A stretch of DNA of 64,000 bases from Liolophura sinensis. Taxonomy: Eukaryota > Mollusca > Polyplacophora > Chitonida > Chitonidae. Below the pieces are notes generated by a model. It was not told where the DNA came from, made no database searches, and was given only the letters and a program-made list of their open reading frames with translations. The position numbers and the translations under genes are program-made. Position 1 is the stretch's first letter. Each line of letters begins with the position of its first letter. The stretch spans positions 24,253,953-24,317,952 of the forward strand of contig NC_088307.1 in NCBI RefSeq assembly GCF_032854445.1, in the 5' to 3' direction. Shown here in pieces: positions 22,201-32,254 of this stretch.

Positions 22201-25200
22201 AAACACCGAAAACTGCCATAACAGCATGAAAGCTATACTGGCTGATAACATTGAATATTGTTGATCATAAGTTACGCAGTTTTCGTGATTGTAACTTTTA
22301 ACTGTAATCTTAAACTGAAGCTTATCGTGTGTTACATTTGTTAATCTGTTTCATAGTTTCATGGAGCTAACTGAACATAAAAAGAAAAATTTGTCCACTC
22401 TCCGTTTCCAATCAATAAGGTTTCAGTATTCAACAAACCTGGGCCTTCTCCTTTGCCTGATTTTACATATCTTGTGATTCACTGACACCTCAGAGTAGTA
22501 AACATTATCACTGCTGTTATAGAATCATTACATGTACATCAACTCTCAGTTGTTCGATGCCATGATGTGACTTGGAAAGCTGCATATTTCCTAATCCTGT
22601 GAGGTGGTGTTAGTGTGAAGCAGGTCGTTGAGCTACTCTTCTTTCAAAAATGGGTTGTAGCATAACAGTTACAATGTTACAACTAATGACTTTCTACAAT
22701 AACATTGTTCTCTATTTTATGTAATATTTCCATGATGAGCTGGGCAAGATCTTTTGACACAAGTCCTGCTGCGTAACATTTTGTGGGTCCCCATTCTGAT
22801 AGGTTTATTGGCTTCTGAACATGATACTTGTTAACATATGGTACCAGTGCACAGAGAGCTAGATGCCTGGTAAGACGAGACAGTATCAGGTTTTTGCGAG
22901 ACATACCTCTCCTTGAGAGCCTTGTGTCAGCATCGGTGTCCACAAAAAGCTTCATGTTAAACATTTCTCGGATTTCTTTGAAATAAAACACAAGGATTCC
23001 CTCAAACAGCACCACATCAGCAGGACCAACTTCCTGAGCAGTGTCCTCCCTAGTAACCAATCAGAAATCATTATAGAAATACAACCTATGAAAATGAATA
23101 CAGTAGGCCAACAACCAATCAGAAATCACTACAGTGGAATAAATTAGTAATCACTACAATGGAACCAATCAGTAATCACTACAGTGGAACCAATCAGAAA
23201 TAAATACAGTGGAACCAATCAGTAATAAATACTGCTGAACCAATCAGTAATCAATACTGTGGAACCAAACAGAAATAAATACAATGGAATTAATCAGAAA
23301 TCAATATACTACAATGAATTAGAATCAATAAAAAGTAATCAGAATCAGTATTATACCAACTAGTGCAACCAATACAAATCAATACAATGGAACCAAATAG
23401 ATTGAATTAGTACCAATGTGACAAATGTGAATCAGTACTAAACAACCAATCACGGATTAAATATAATACAATTTATATTTATTATTTGATTGGTGTTTTA
23501 TGCCACACTCAAGAATATTTCACTTATACGAAGGTGGCCAGCATTATGGTGGGAGGAAACTGAGCAGAGTCCGGAGGAAACACATGACCATAAATATAAT
23601 ACAACCAATCAGTGATCAATAAATGGTACACATACATAACATTATCTCTGGACACTGGTATAACTTCTCATCTGGCATTGTTAATGTAGCCGTATGCTGA
23701 GATAACTAGTCAGACACCTAGCATTGTTAAAATAGCTGTGTGTTGTAATGATCACTCACCTGGCATTGTTAATGTAGCTGCATGTTGTGATAACCACTCA
23801 CCTGGCATTGTTCATGTAGCTGTATATTGGGATAACCACTCAATTGGCATTGTTGATGTAGCTGTACGTTGGGATAAACACTCACCTGGCACTGTTGATG
23901 TAGCTGTATATTGGGATGACCACTCACCTGGCATTGTTAATGTAGCTGTACGTTGGGATAAACACTCACCTGGCACTGTTGATGTAGTGGTATATTGGAA
24001 TAGCCACTCACCTGGCATTGCTGATGTAGCTGTATGTTGGGATAACCACTCACCTGGCATTGTTAATGTAGCTGTATATTGGGATGACCACTCACCTGGC
24101 ATTGTTAATGTAGCTGTATATTGGGATAACCACTCAATTGGCATTGTTGATGTAGCTGTATGTTGGGATAAACACTCACCTGGCACTGTTAATGTAGCTG
24201 TATATTGGGATGACCACTCACCTGGCATTGTTAATGTAGCTGTACGTTGGGATAAACACTCACCTGGCACTGTTGATGTAGTGGTATATTGGAATAGCCA
24301 CTCACCTGGCATTGCTGATGTAGCTGTATGTTGGGATAACCACTCACCTGGCACTGTTCATGTAGCTGTATATTGGAATAACCACTCACCTGGCATTGTT
24401 AATGTAGCTGCATGTTGTGATAACCACTCACCTGGCATTGTTGATGTAGCTGCATGTTGGGATAAACACTCACCTGGCACCGTTGATGTAGCTGTATGTT
24501 GGGATAACCACTCACCTGGCACTGTTGATGTAGCTGTATATTGGAATAACCACTCACCTGGCATTGTTAATGTAGCTGTACGTTGGGATAAACACTCACC
24601 TGGCACTGTTGATGTAGCTGTATGTTGGGATAACCACTCACCTGGCACTGTTGATGTAGCTGTATTTTGGAATAACCACTCACCTGGCATTGCTGATGTA
24701 GCTGCATGTTGGGATAAACACTCACCTGGCACTGTTGATGTAGCTGTATGTTGGGATAACCACTCACCTGGCACTGTTGATGTAGCTGTATATTGGAATA
24801 ACCACTCACCTGGCATTGTTAATGTAGCTGTACGTTGGGATAAACACTCACCTGGCACTGTTGATGTAACTGTATATTGGGATAACCACTCACCTGGCAC
24901 TGTTGATGTAGCTGTATGTTGGGATAACCACTCACCTGGCACTGTTGATGTAGCTGTATATTGGAATAACCACTCACCTGGCATTGTTAATGTAGCTGTA
25001 TGTTGGGATAACCACTCACCTGGCATTGTTGATGTAGCTGTATATTGGAATAACCACATCTGGCATTGTTGATGTAGCTGTATATTGGAATAACCACTCA
25101 CCTGGCATTGTTAATGTAGCTGCATGTTGTGATAACCACTCACCTGGCATTGTTGATGTAGCTGTATATTGGAATAACCACTCACCTGGCATTGCTGATG

Positions 25201-28200
25201 TAGCTGCATGTTGGGATAACCACACCTGGCATTGTTAATGTAGCTGTACGTTGGGATAAACACTCACCTGGCACTGTTGATGTAGCTGTATATTGTAATA
25301 ACCACTCACCTGGCATTGCTGATGTTGCTGTATATTGGAATAACCACTCACCTGGCATTGTTAATGTAGCTGCATGTTGTGATAACCACTCACCTGGCAT
25401 TGTTGATGTAGCTGTATATTGGAATAACCACTCACCTGGCATTGCTGATGTAGCTGCATGTTGGGATAACCACTCACCTGGCATTGTTAATGTAGCTGTA
25501 TGTTGGGATAAACACTCACCTGGCACTGCTGATGTAGCTGTATGTTGGAATAACCACTCAGACACCTTGCATTGTTAAAGGAGAAGAAAATTCAAATATC
25601 AATCAAATACCATTGAATGAGTATGCTTTTCCTCGCAGGTGCATGCCATAAAAGAAATTCTAATATGTACCTCATGTTGACAAATTGTAAATAAAGCCAG
25701 CACCAAAATCTGCTGTGGGTGACTCCATTTTGCCTTAGACCTAGTCCTGAAATCTTCTGTGTTAGGAGGAGAATTGCCGTCAGAAACCGCCGAAGTGCAG
25801 TTCGTACATTTCCCGTAGAACTCTTCTTCCCAAGGGGTAGCAAACAGTACACTTCATTTTCTGCTTGACGATGGGGAAACCGGAATGTTTGACGTAGGTT
25901 CGAGTTTACACGAACAAGCCGGCAGTTTTAGCGACTCTCAGTGCCTGACAGGCAAGACACCCCCAGCATAAATTACAGGGACTTAAAGATGGAGGACACG
26001 ATGGGCTCGGAGATACCAGCTTTGCCATTTTCAGGCTTTATGTGTATGGCGAGGAAAAATCGCAAAATTATGCAGCACGCACCACCAGATAGAAAAAAAA
26101 TGTGCTCTTTTCAGCCTATAGTGTCACGTTGTCAAGTTTTCTTCTCTTTTAATGTAGCTACATGTTGTGGTAACCACTCACCTGGCATTGTTCATGTAGC
26201 TGTATGTTGGGATAACCACTCACCTAGCATTGTTAATGTAACTGTATATCGGGATGACCACTCACCTGGCATTGTTTATGTAACTGTACATTGGAATTAC
26301 CACTCACCTGGCATTGTTGATGTAACTGTATATTGGGATGACCACTCACCTGGCATTGTTAATGTAAATGTATGTTGGGATAACCACTCACCTGGCATTG
26401 TTTATGTAACTGTACATTGGGATAACCACTCACCTGGCATTGTTAATGTACCTGTATATTGGGATAACAACTCACCTGGCATTGCTGATGTTGCTGTATA
26501 TTGGAATAACCACTCACCTGGCATTGTTAATATAGCTGTATGTTGGGATAAACACTCACCTGGCACACTTGATGTAGCTGTATATTGGGATGATCACTCA
26601 CCTGGCATTGTTAATGTAACTGTATATTGGGATGACCACTCATCTGGCATTGTTTACGTAACTGTATATTGGGATGACCACTCATCTGGCATTGTTAATG
26701 TAACTGTATATTGTGATGACCACTCACCTGGCATTGTTAATGTAACTGTATATTGGGATGACCACTCATCTGGCATTGTTTACGTAACTGTACATTGTGA
26801 TGACCACTCACCTGGTATTGTTAATGTAGCTGTATATTGGGATGACCACTCACCTGGCATTGTTAATGTAGCTGTATATTGGGATGACCACTCATCTGGC
26901 ATTGTTAATGTAGCTGTATATTGGGATGACCACTCACCTGGCATTGTTAATGTAGCTGTATACTGGGATGACCACTCACCTGGCATTGTTAATGTAGCTG
27001 TATGTTGGGATAACTACTCGTTGTCCAGCTCTGATATCTTTCACAGTGCTGATCATTAAGTCAGAGTCAAATGCATCTACAATTACAGATAGAAAGAGCA
27101 ACCAGTTTACTTATTTATTCATTTGATAAATGTTAAATAATTTACCTGAGTGATAAAGTTTTAACTAGTTTAACAGTGTTAAGTACATATATGTATAATT
27201 TGAATGACCAAGGTAAAGAGATATCCATATGATCAAAGGAAAGTTGCTACCTGAATGATCAAAGTGAAGGATACCCTGCATGATTAATGATCAATGCTAA
27301 GTGTAAGATTTATTTATCTGATTAGAATTATCAAATTTTTGCATGTATCTAATTACTGATCAAAATAAAGTGTTACGTTTTATCTGAATGATCAAAGTAA
27401 TGTGTTACCTGGATGATCAAAGTTATGTGTTACCTGGATGATCACAGTAAGTTAACCTAGATACCGAATGTTAAGTTTTACCTGGCTAATCAATGATACA
27501 TGTTTATGCAAAGTATTACCTGAACGATTAAAGTAAGGTGTTACCTGGATGATCAAAGTTGAACTCTCCTTTCTGAGCGAGAACTTTTTCTGGTTCAGTC
27601 AGGTTCCTGTAGAAGGCGTCTTGACTGATGATGACCACTTGACGATGGTGACATTCCATGTTAGACTGCCCCAGCTCCTCCATAATCTTGGCACATACAG
27701 ATGACTATAATGGACAAGCGGGGTTATAAGAAACCCAGCAGCTCAGAAACTAGTGCTTCTGTTTAAATGGCAGTCTATAAAATTGTCTAGACATCTGATT
27801 CAAACAGGAGAAAACTTCAAAATCTGGTATTTTTTCCTAATTCATCTATTGTTTCAGATTTAAAATGTGCACATCTTCAAAGCATGTTCATTAAAAATGT
27901 GTACTGAAAACCTGGGACTAATATTTATATAAGTTCAATATTTATATAAGTTCAATATTTATATAAGTTCAATATTTATATAAGTTCAATATTTATATAA
28001 GTTCAATATTTATATAAGTTCTAATATTTATATAAGTTCAATATTTATATAATATAACATAAGAATTACAATAGTCCCAGTCAAAACTAAGCATAAACAT
28101 CAACCCTTTTTAAACATTAAATCTTACCTTAGTTTTATTTATTTATTCGATTGATGTTTTACGCTGTACTCAAGAATGCCAGCATTATGGTGGGGGGAAA

Positions 28201-29615
28201 CTGGGCAGAGCCCAGGCGAAACCTGCGAATGTCTGCAAGTTGCTGCAGACATTTCCACGTACGGCCTGAGAGAAATCTTACTCTGGCTGGCATTAACACC
28301 ACTTTCCCCCCTCTCACACTACCTCGCCTTTTTACTTCGTAATGGCGAGCAAAAATCAACACAGCTGTCTAGTATTTTTAGAAGAGGTTTTTGCCAAAAA
28401 TTAATTTATTTGTCTGGATGAAATTTTGTACACATGTTGGCTCTTAACTGAGGAATAACCCATTTAATTTCGTGGTAATCCAGTTCCAGTAATTTTTAAA
28501 ACCATTCCTCATTAAGTGACTTAGCGCTTAGGGTTTAACATCATACTTAACAATTTTTCTGTTATTTAACGATGAGGGGGCCCTTAGAGTGCATTTACGT
28601 GTAATGTGCCTCCCTTGGCAAGACAACTTCACTGAGACAACTTACCACAGGCAAGTAAGCCACCCCACCTGAGCCATTATACTGATGCCCGTCAAACAGT
28701 CGCTGCACCATCCTCTCAATGTTAAACGTCAAGCGAGGAAGTTACACCTTCCTCTTTTAAGGTCTTAGGTTTTAATCAACCCAGGATTGACCCTGGATCT
28801 ACTGCCCCAAAGCAGACGCCCTACCAACTAAGCCATCAGGGACTGTCATTCCTCATTAAGAGATATGACAGAAATGCAGACTATAGTCACTTTGTCTCTA
28901 GTGATCAAAGTAATTTAACATAGGCTATGGTTGGAAGTTTGTCTGCCATTTTATTTCAATGGTGTTTTGGACAATGTCTTCATAGAACATTTCCATTATA
29001 ACTCATAACTTCAATATAATGAAACTAGCTGGGAAAAAATTATTCCAGCATTTGGTAAAAGCATGGGTAGCATGGTTCCACAAAAGTAATGCAGATCAAA
29101 ATCACCATGGCAACAGTTGCAGTCATCTTAGCCTACGAACCCTTTATAGTCATTGATAGTGGCGCAAGAACCAACCATTCATGTCTCATTATAAGGTACA
29201 CCTGTACTGGTCACAAATCTGCTCATCATGCAGCTGCTTCTAGCTATTTTGAGGCCATCACGATCTGGGATCGATGTGAAAATTGATTTTCGGGATATAG
29301 AAATTAAAATTTTGACCACCTCATGAATGTTATCCTAAGAAAAATGTGTCAAAATTTCATCTTCCAATAACAACAACTAAGCATGTGGTTTTAAATTTTG
29401 ACTCGAGTAAAACATGGCTTTGTGGAATGGTGTCCTGATCCTTATGTGTGAGTGACGTGAAAAACGTCTGAAGACAAGACAGGCCTAAAATACAGCCGGT
29501 ACTATAAATACAGACTTACTTTCCCAGAGGCCGTCCCTCCGGCCACACCAATGATGAATGGTTTGGGAACCCGCTCCAAGCCATTCACTCGGGGAGCGTT
29601 ACGTCCGGCGGCCAT
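19188..29615 (-). CDS. UCK: uridine-cytidine kinase (complete gene, 7 coding exons)
   Basis: Coding exons on the minus strand: 29615-29520, 27704-27545, 27076-26980, 23049-22907, 21997-21900, 20248-20200 and 19291-19188. They join in frame to 248 codons plus TAG with GT-AG introns throughout. The enzyme phosphorylates uridine and cytidine to UMP and CMP in the cytosolic pyrimidine salvage pathway. Evidence: Walker A loop GGTASGKSS at residues about 26-34; [68 protein letters not shown]; and [13 protein letters not shown] near the C-terminus. All are hallmark segments of UCK1/UCK2, in the right order. Length is close to that of human UCK proteins (about 260-280 aa), with a short C-terminal tail. 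Introns 2 and 3 contain tandem arrays derived from their own splice junctions. UCK1 versus UCK2 is not decided. Confidence 0.93.
19908..20050 (+). repeat. SINE family A, 3' half, in UCK intron 6
   Basis: It starts at CTGCCAGCAATCTGCGGATG and ends AACACCAATCAAATAAATAA. The tRNA-like head is missing. Confidence 0.8.
20200..20248 (-). CDS. UCK: UCK coding exon 6
   Basis: A 49-nt exon encoding [16 protein letters not shown], with acceptor TTTCAG and donor [21 protein letters not shown] is the conserved late motif of uridine kinases. Confidence 0.92.
20820..21145 (-). repeat. SINE family B in UCK intron 5
   Basis: Reading the plus strand: GTGAGTGAGTGCTTGGGGTT, a TCATATGACGACGAAGGAAT segment, and GCCAAGCGAGGAAGTTACA. 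The last phrase is duplicated. The same order is found at 28508-28856 and 54475-54835, and reversed at 45885-46150. The tRNA-like head is cut off here. Confidence 0.75.
21262..21590 (-). repeat. SINE family A with its middle segment triplicated
   Basis: After the 3' tail and body, a segment of about 67-69 bp (GGAAACCCACxACCATCTGC to the GCCGCAGACAT region) occurs three times in tandem. This gives about 330 bp in place of a single copy. Open frames on both strands come from this duplication. Confidence 0.8.
21900..21997 (-). CDS. UCK: UCK coding exon 5
   Basis: 98 nt encoding [20 protein letters not shown] then [12 protein letters not shown]. Acceptor TTATACAG, donor CCA|GTAAGT. It includes the conserved RGRDLEQ segment. 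Confidence 0.92.
21998..22906 (-). other. UCK intron 4
   Basis: 909-bp intron without a recognised repeat or tandem array. Confidence 0.6.
22907..23049 (-). CDS. UCK: UCK coding exon 4 (core of active site)
   Basis: 143 nt encoding [20 protein letters not shown], then [20 protein letters not shown] and DTRLSRR. Acceptor GGTTACTAG, donor GAGAG|GTATGT. It completes the Arg codon split at the end of exon 3. The 'VLFEGIL' and '[11 protein letters not shown]' segments are diagnostic of UCK. Confidence 0.93.
23050..23410. repeat. degenerate 23-26-bp tandem array flush with UCK exon 4 acceptor
   Basis: About 13 diverged copies of AACCAATCAGAAATCACTAC plus AGTGG. On the gene strand each copy reads TTTCTGATTGGTT followed by a CACTGTAG-like word, and the true acceptor is TTTCTGATTGGTTACTAG. 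The array therefore repeats the last bases of the intron. Confidence 0.75.
23470..23592 (-). repeat. SINE family A, 3' part, in UCK intron 3
   Basis: On the plus strand TTTGATTGGTGTTTTATGCC opens the tail, followed by CAGCATTATGGTGGGAGGAA and part of the body. It separates the two tandem arrays of intron 3. Confidence 0.75.
23655..25574 (-). repeat. 42-bp tandem array derived from UCK exon 3 donor, distal block
   Basis: About 45 copies of a 42-bp unit that reads, on the gene strand, GTTATCCCAACATACAGCTA, CATTAACAATGCC, AG|GTGAGTG. This is the last 35 bases of UCK exon 3 ([11 protein letters not shown]) plus the donor and first intron bases. Copies at the far left edge (23655-23750) are the most diverged. 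In the UCK frame each unit has a TGA right after the junction (AGG TGA). The period is divisible by 3, so long shadow frames exist on both strands. Confidence 0.93.
25579..26148. mobile_element. TTAA-flanked MITE (piggyBac-like), inserted in the 42-bp array
   Basis: A 570-bp insert is flanked by TTAA on both sides (25575-25578 and 26149-26152), with inverted ends AGGAGAAGAAAA and TTTTCTTCTCTT. The array word CATTG-TTAA-TGTAGC is split exactly at its TTAA. It shares its inner sequence (TCAGCCTATAGTGTC, TGTATGGCGAGGAAAAA) with the copies at 53685-53807 and 63784-64000. No transposase is present. TTAA targeting is typical of piggyBac-type elements. Confidence 0.85.
26149..26991 (-). repeat. 42-bp tandem array derived from UCK exon 3 donor, proximal block
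   Basis: About 20 copies of the same 42-bp unit, running without a break into the end of the real exon 3. The copy at 26980 is the one that joins in frame to exon 4. Internal variants (CACTCATCTGG, GTAACTGTA) recur in pairs, pointing to block duplication. Confidence 0.93.
26980..27076 (-). CDS. UCK: UCK coding exon 3
   Basis: 97 nt encoding [20 protein letters not shown] and then [11 protein letters not shown], ending GCCAG|GTGAGT. Acceptor AATTGTAG. Using any later array donor would read through an in-frame TGA, so this first donor is the functional choice. Confidence 0.92.
27120..27563 (-). repeat. degenerate array derived from UCK exon 2 donor
   Basis: On the plus strand TTACCTGGATGATCAAAGT and diverged forms occur about 8-10 times at 20-60-bp spacing, ending in the real junction at 27545. 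On the gene strand the unit is ACTTTGATCATCCAG|GTAA, the last bases of exon 2 (FDHP) plus its donor. Nearly all of the short intron 2 (27077-27544) is made of it. It is older and more diverged than the exon 3 array. Confidence 0.75.
27545..27704 (-). CDS. UCK: UCK coding exon 2
   Basis: 160 nt encoding [33 protein letters not shown] and KGEFNFDHP. Acceptor GACTATAG, wait-free junction to exon 1 in phase 0. It carries the Ser-Ser after the Walker A lysine and the ISQDAFYR segment that binds nucleoside. Confidence 0.92.
27921..28052. repeat. 17-bp AT-rich tandem array, about 8 copies
   Basis: Unit ATATTTATATAAGTTCA, in UCK intron 1. Simple minisatellite. Confidence 0.9.
28130..28275 (-). repeat. 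SINE family A, partial, in UCK intron 1
   Basis: On the plus strand it starts TTTATTTATTTATTCGATTG. It has a small internal deletion after CTCAAGAATG and runs to the ACGTACGGCCTGAG segment; the tRNA-like head is missing. Confidence 0.75.
28508..28856 (-). repeat. SINE family B, full length with tRNA-like head
   Basis: On the minus strand the head is GTCCCTGATGGCTTAGTTGG, then TAGGGCGTCTGC, with a B-box-like CAGGGTCAATCCTGG. The family B body (GTTACACCTTCCTCTTTTAA on the plus strand, GAGCCATTATACTGATGCC) follows. This copy shows that family B is tRNA-derived. Confidence 0.75.
28857..29519 (-). other. UCK intron 1, remaining part
   Basis: No repeat or coding region was recognised. Confidence 0.4.
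29520..29615 (-). CDS. UCK: UCK coding exon 1 (start and Walker A)
   Basis: ATG at 29615; 32 codons, [20 protein letters not shown] then [12 protein letters not shown], ending AAA|GTAAGT. The P-loop GGTASGK is split from its Ser-Ser by intron 1. The ATG lies in a locally GC-richer stretch, as expected near a promoter. Confidence 0.92.
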
Positions 29616-32145
29616 TTTGTATTGTGCTTGTCAGTATAACCAGCTCATCTTGTGATCAACCACTGGACCTGACCTCACTATAGTGGCTGGTGAAAACCTG
29701 GCAAAGGAGTGTGGCAAATTAGAAGAATGTTTCAATGCTGAACCAGTACCTATTTTCTCATATGTAATGTAATGTAAGTGGCATGTAGCCGCTAAAATAG
29801 TATGCAAGTATCACTGTGCTCCTGCTCAGTAGCTGCTACACTTTTGCCTCTTACATGATACAGACAAATACAATCATATATCTACACTTGTGTACAGACT
29901 AATCATATTATTAGTAGATGTCACTTAGAGACAAGTTTTAGTAATGGTATCATTTTGAGCTCACACTTTAGAATTGCATATGCACAGTCAGGAAGATTCT
30001 CATGCTGAAAATTGACTGCTCGCACACTGCAAGTTGTGTAATGATCCGGTACACAGCGCGTCAAATCTTAACTTTATTGGAGAGCAGCTTGAAAGGTCTT
30101 GGCCAATTTTCAGCACTACAAAATCTTGGCTATATCCCCTGCAGAATACAGATACTACAGCTTTCTGTATGATGACAAATGGTAAATCCTCGCTGTTTCA
30201 AACTGGATAAATCACCTGTTCAAAACACGTGTATCACACATTATACACTGATGCACAGCTGACAGTATTGTTACTTTGAGACGGAACACAGAGAGAAAAA
30301 AGCAGTGAAAGATATTCACAAACCGGTCATTAACCAGATGCTTAACAGTTCCCTTTCTCTCATTCTCAAGACAATAGCTTCATAATTTACAACAATACCG
30401 ATAAGTGGAAGCATTCACGGCTTCACAATTCGTATAGGCCTACATGCACTGACAACATAGTACCTGTCCTGTAGATCAAGTATACCTTTCACAACTTTTT
30501 ACCTGACACGCAGCTGTAGAGATCGACAAAACTGCTGTAAACAACAATCTTTGGTTTGTTTGAACGTGAAGGCAAGCATGTATTTTCTTACTACTTGCCA
30601 ACAACAACACTAGCCTCTACCCAAAAGGTATCGCCAGCAACAATCGGCAGAGATCGGTGGTGTTCGGCGTTCTGCAAGGTGGGAACCACGAATGTGTATT
30701 ACGAAACTGCGAAGACCTAAAACATTGTTTTACGTAAGCTTAACAGGCTTTTGTCAGTGCACACATTTGCAAAAGGATACAAAATAAGTATTTTCGTATG
30801 CAATTATTTCCAACAGATTGCAGTTTTTGTCGGAAAAGCCTGCTGTCAAGTTGTATGACTGTTGTCAGTGTTGATGTTGTTGCTCTTCTTGTTGTTGTAG
30901 TGTGCAAGGCAGCCATGTGTGCAAAAGTGAAAGTAGAAGTTTTTCAGAAATTAATTTGCGTTTATTGTACTGTGGCCGCAAGTACTGTACTATACAACAA
31001 TGGCATAGCCATCGATGCTCTCCTAACCTGATAAAGAACACCTACCTCTCAACGAGGACAATTCTAGGGCTAGCCTTAGCAATCTGTGCTATATCTCAAC
31101 AACAACTGCATAGTGATGCGCTCAAGATATCACCCTGACCACTGTGGGTAACTTAGATGCTACAGAAGTCACCTGCAGTCTTTTGTTTTAGCTCTCCTGT
31201 ACAAAGTACTAGCATAGCTTATGCCATAACCCGAGAGTGGGTGTCGGCGTCCAATAATAGGGAAAGCATTTTTAAAAACAAAATGCTAGTGTCGATATCT
31301 CAAAAAGTAATGAATGTTTTGTACTGAGATTTTGCCTTCATGTAAAGCACAATGGAAGTAGGGGAGTGTTCCATTGTTGATGCGTTGTTTGCATGTCATC
31401 TACTGTAAATTACGAAATTCATTAGTGGATTGTGTATGAGCCCAATTCTGGCGGGCTCGCGAGTTCATGTCGATATCGACGAGACAGATTGAAGCTCGCG
31501 CAAACTGCGAAAGAGGTAATTTTACGTTAGGTGCCAATGGTGCCATCGAAGCAGCGGACAGGCGTGTTTTCAATCTAGCAACTACCGTAAAATAACGTCT
31601 TTTATCTACATTAGTTTGCGAGGACTTCCAACTATCTTGCTTATATCTGCGTGAACTGGCGACACCCCTGAAATGACGATTTGGCTTATTAAAATCAATG
31701 TTAGGGCTGGGACTAATATAAGAGTTATATTAGTTATACTAGTCCCAGGTTAAGGTAAATGTTAGGTATCTCAAAACGCTCTGCATGACTTATACTGCTG
31801 CCTCACTGGATCATGACTGCAGGGTACGGGATCATTGTTAAAGCTAAGTACTGTAAATTACAAAATTCATGACTTCATAATTTGTATTTATTTATAATGT
31901 ATTGAGCTGAAGTTTTGCTGGAAGGGGGCGGGGAAGGGGGTAGGTGGGTGTTGAGCTCTATTGTAACGTTGCTACCAAATCCAATTTTTTTTTTTTAGGT
32001 CATTATGAATTTGCATTGTTAAAAATGTGTACGTGTATTTTGAAACTTCCAATTCTTCATTAACTTTTTAGGCACTGGTATTTTTAATTAGAAATGACTT
32101 TTTTATCAATTACTATTAAAAGATTAATTTATCTTTTGATTTCAG
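29616..32145. other. head-to-head intergenic region of UCK and MOV10L1
   Basis: 2.5 kb between the UCK start and the first visible MOV10L1 acceptor. It should hold the UCK promoter and 5' UTR (near 29.6-29.8 kb) and the MOV10L1 promoter with at least one non-coding exon. A dispersed word set (TACTGTAAATTACGAAATTC, GTTCCATTGTTGATGC) at 31290-31450 and around 31850 is shared with 46190-46300 and 55540-55690, so part of it is a diverged repeat. Short open frames near 30.8-31.1 kb show no gene-like features. Confidence 0.4.
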
Positions 32146-32254
32146 GAGTGCATTTAGACTTGAATTATACAGATTATCAGCATAATATGAGTTACACACT
32201 GCCAGCATCATGAAGTTAGGCAATTAATACAATCTAAAAGACCACCCACAAGCG
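32146..32254 (+). other. MOV10L1 5' UTR segment after an acceptor
   Basis: A strong acceptor (TTTTGATTTCAG, AG at 32144-32145) lies 109 bases before the start codon, with no frame-compatible upstream ATG. This suggests that the first coding exon begins here and that an upstream non-coding exon exists. Confidence 0.5.

Noticed and set aside
22683..23060. Single 125-codon frame covering UCK exon 4 and beyond
   Set aside because: Only 23049-22907 is exon. Sequence beyond the GTATGT donor does not match the kinase, and exon 5 continues the family sequence.
23738..25072. 444-codon plus-strand frame with 14-residue repeats ([14 protein letters not shown] type), and similar minus-strand frames
   Set aside because: It is the antisense and shifted reading of the 42-bp UCK donor array. 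The period is divisible by 3, which keeps frames open. No start context, no family, inside an intron.
25941..27059. 372-codon plus-strand frame
   Set aside because: It joins MITE sequence to the 42-bp array and to antisense UCK exon 3, so it is a shadow.
30798..31138. Short Cys/Val-rich frames upstream of MOV10L1
   Set aside because: No recognisable domain, no splice support, overlapping in two frames.
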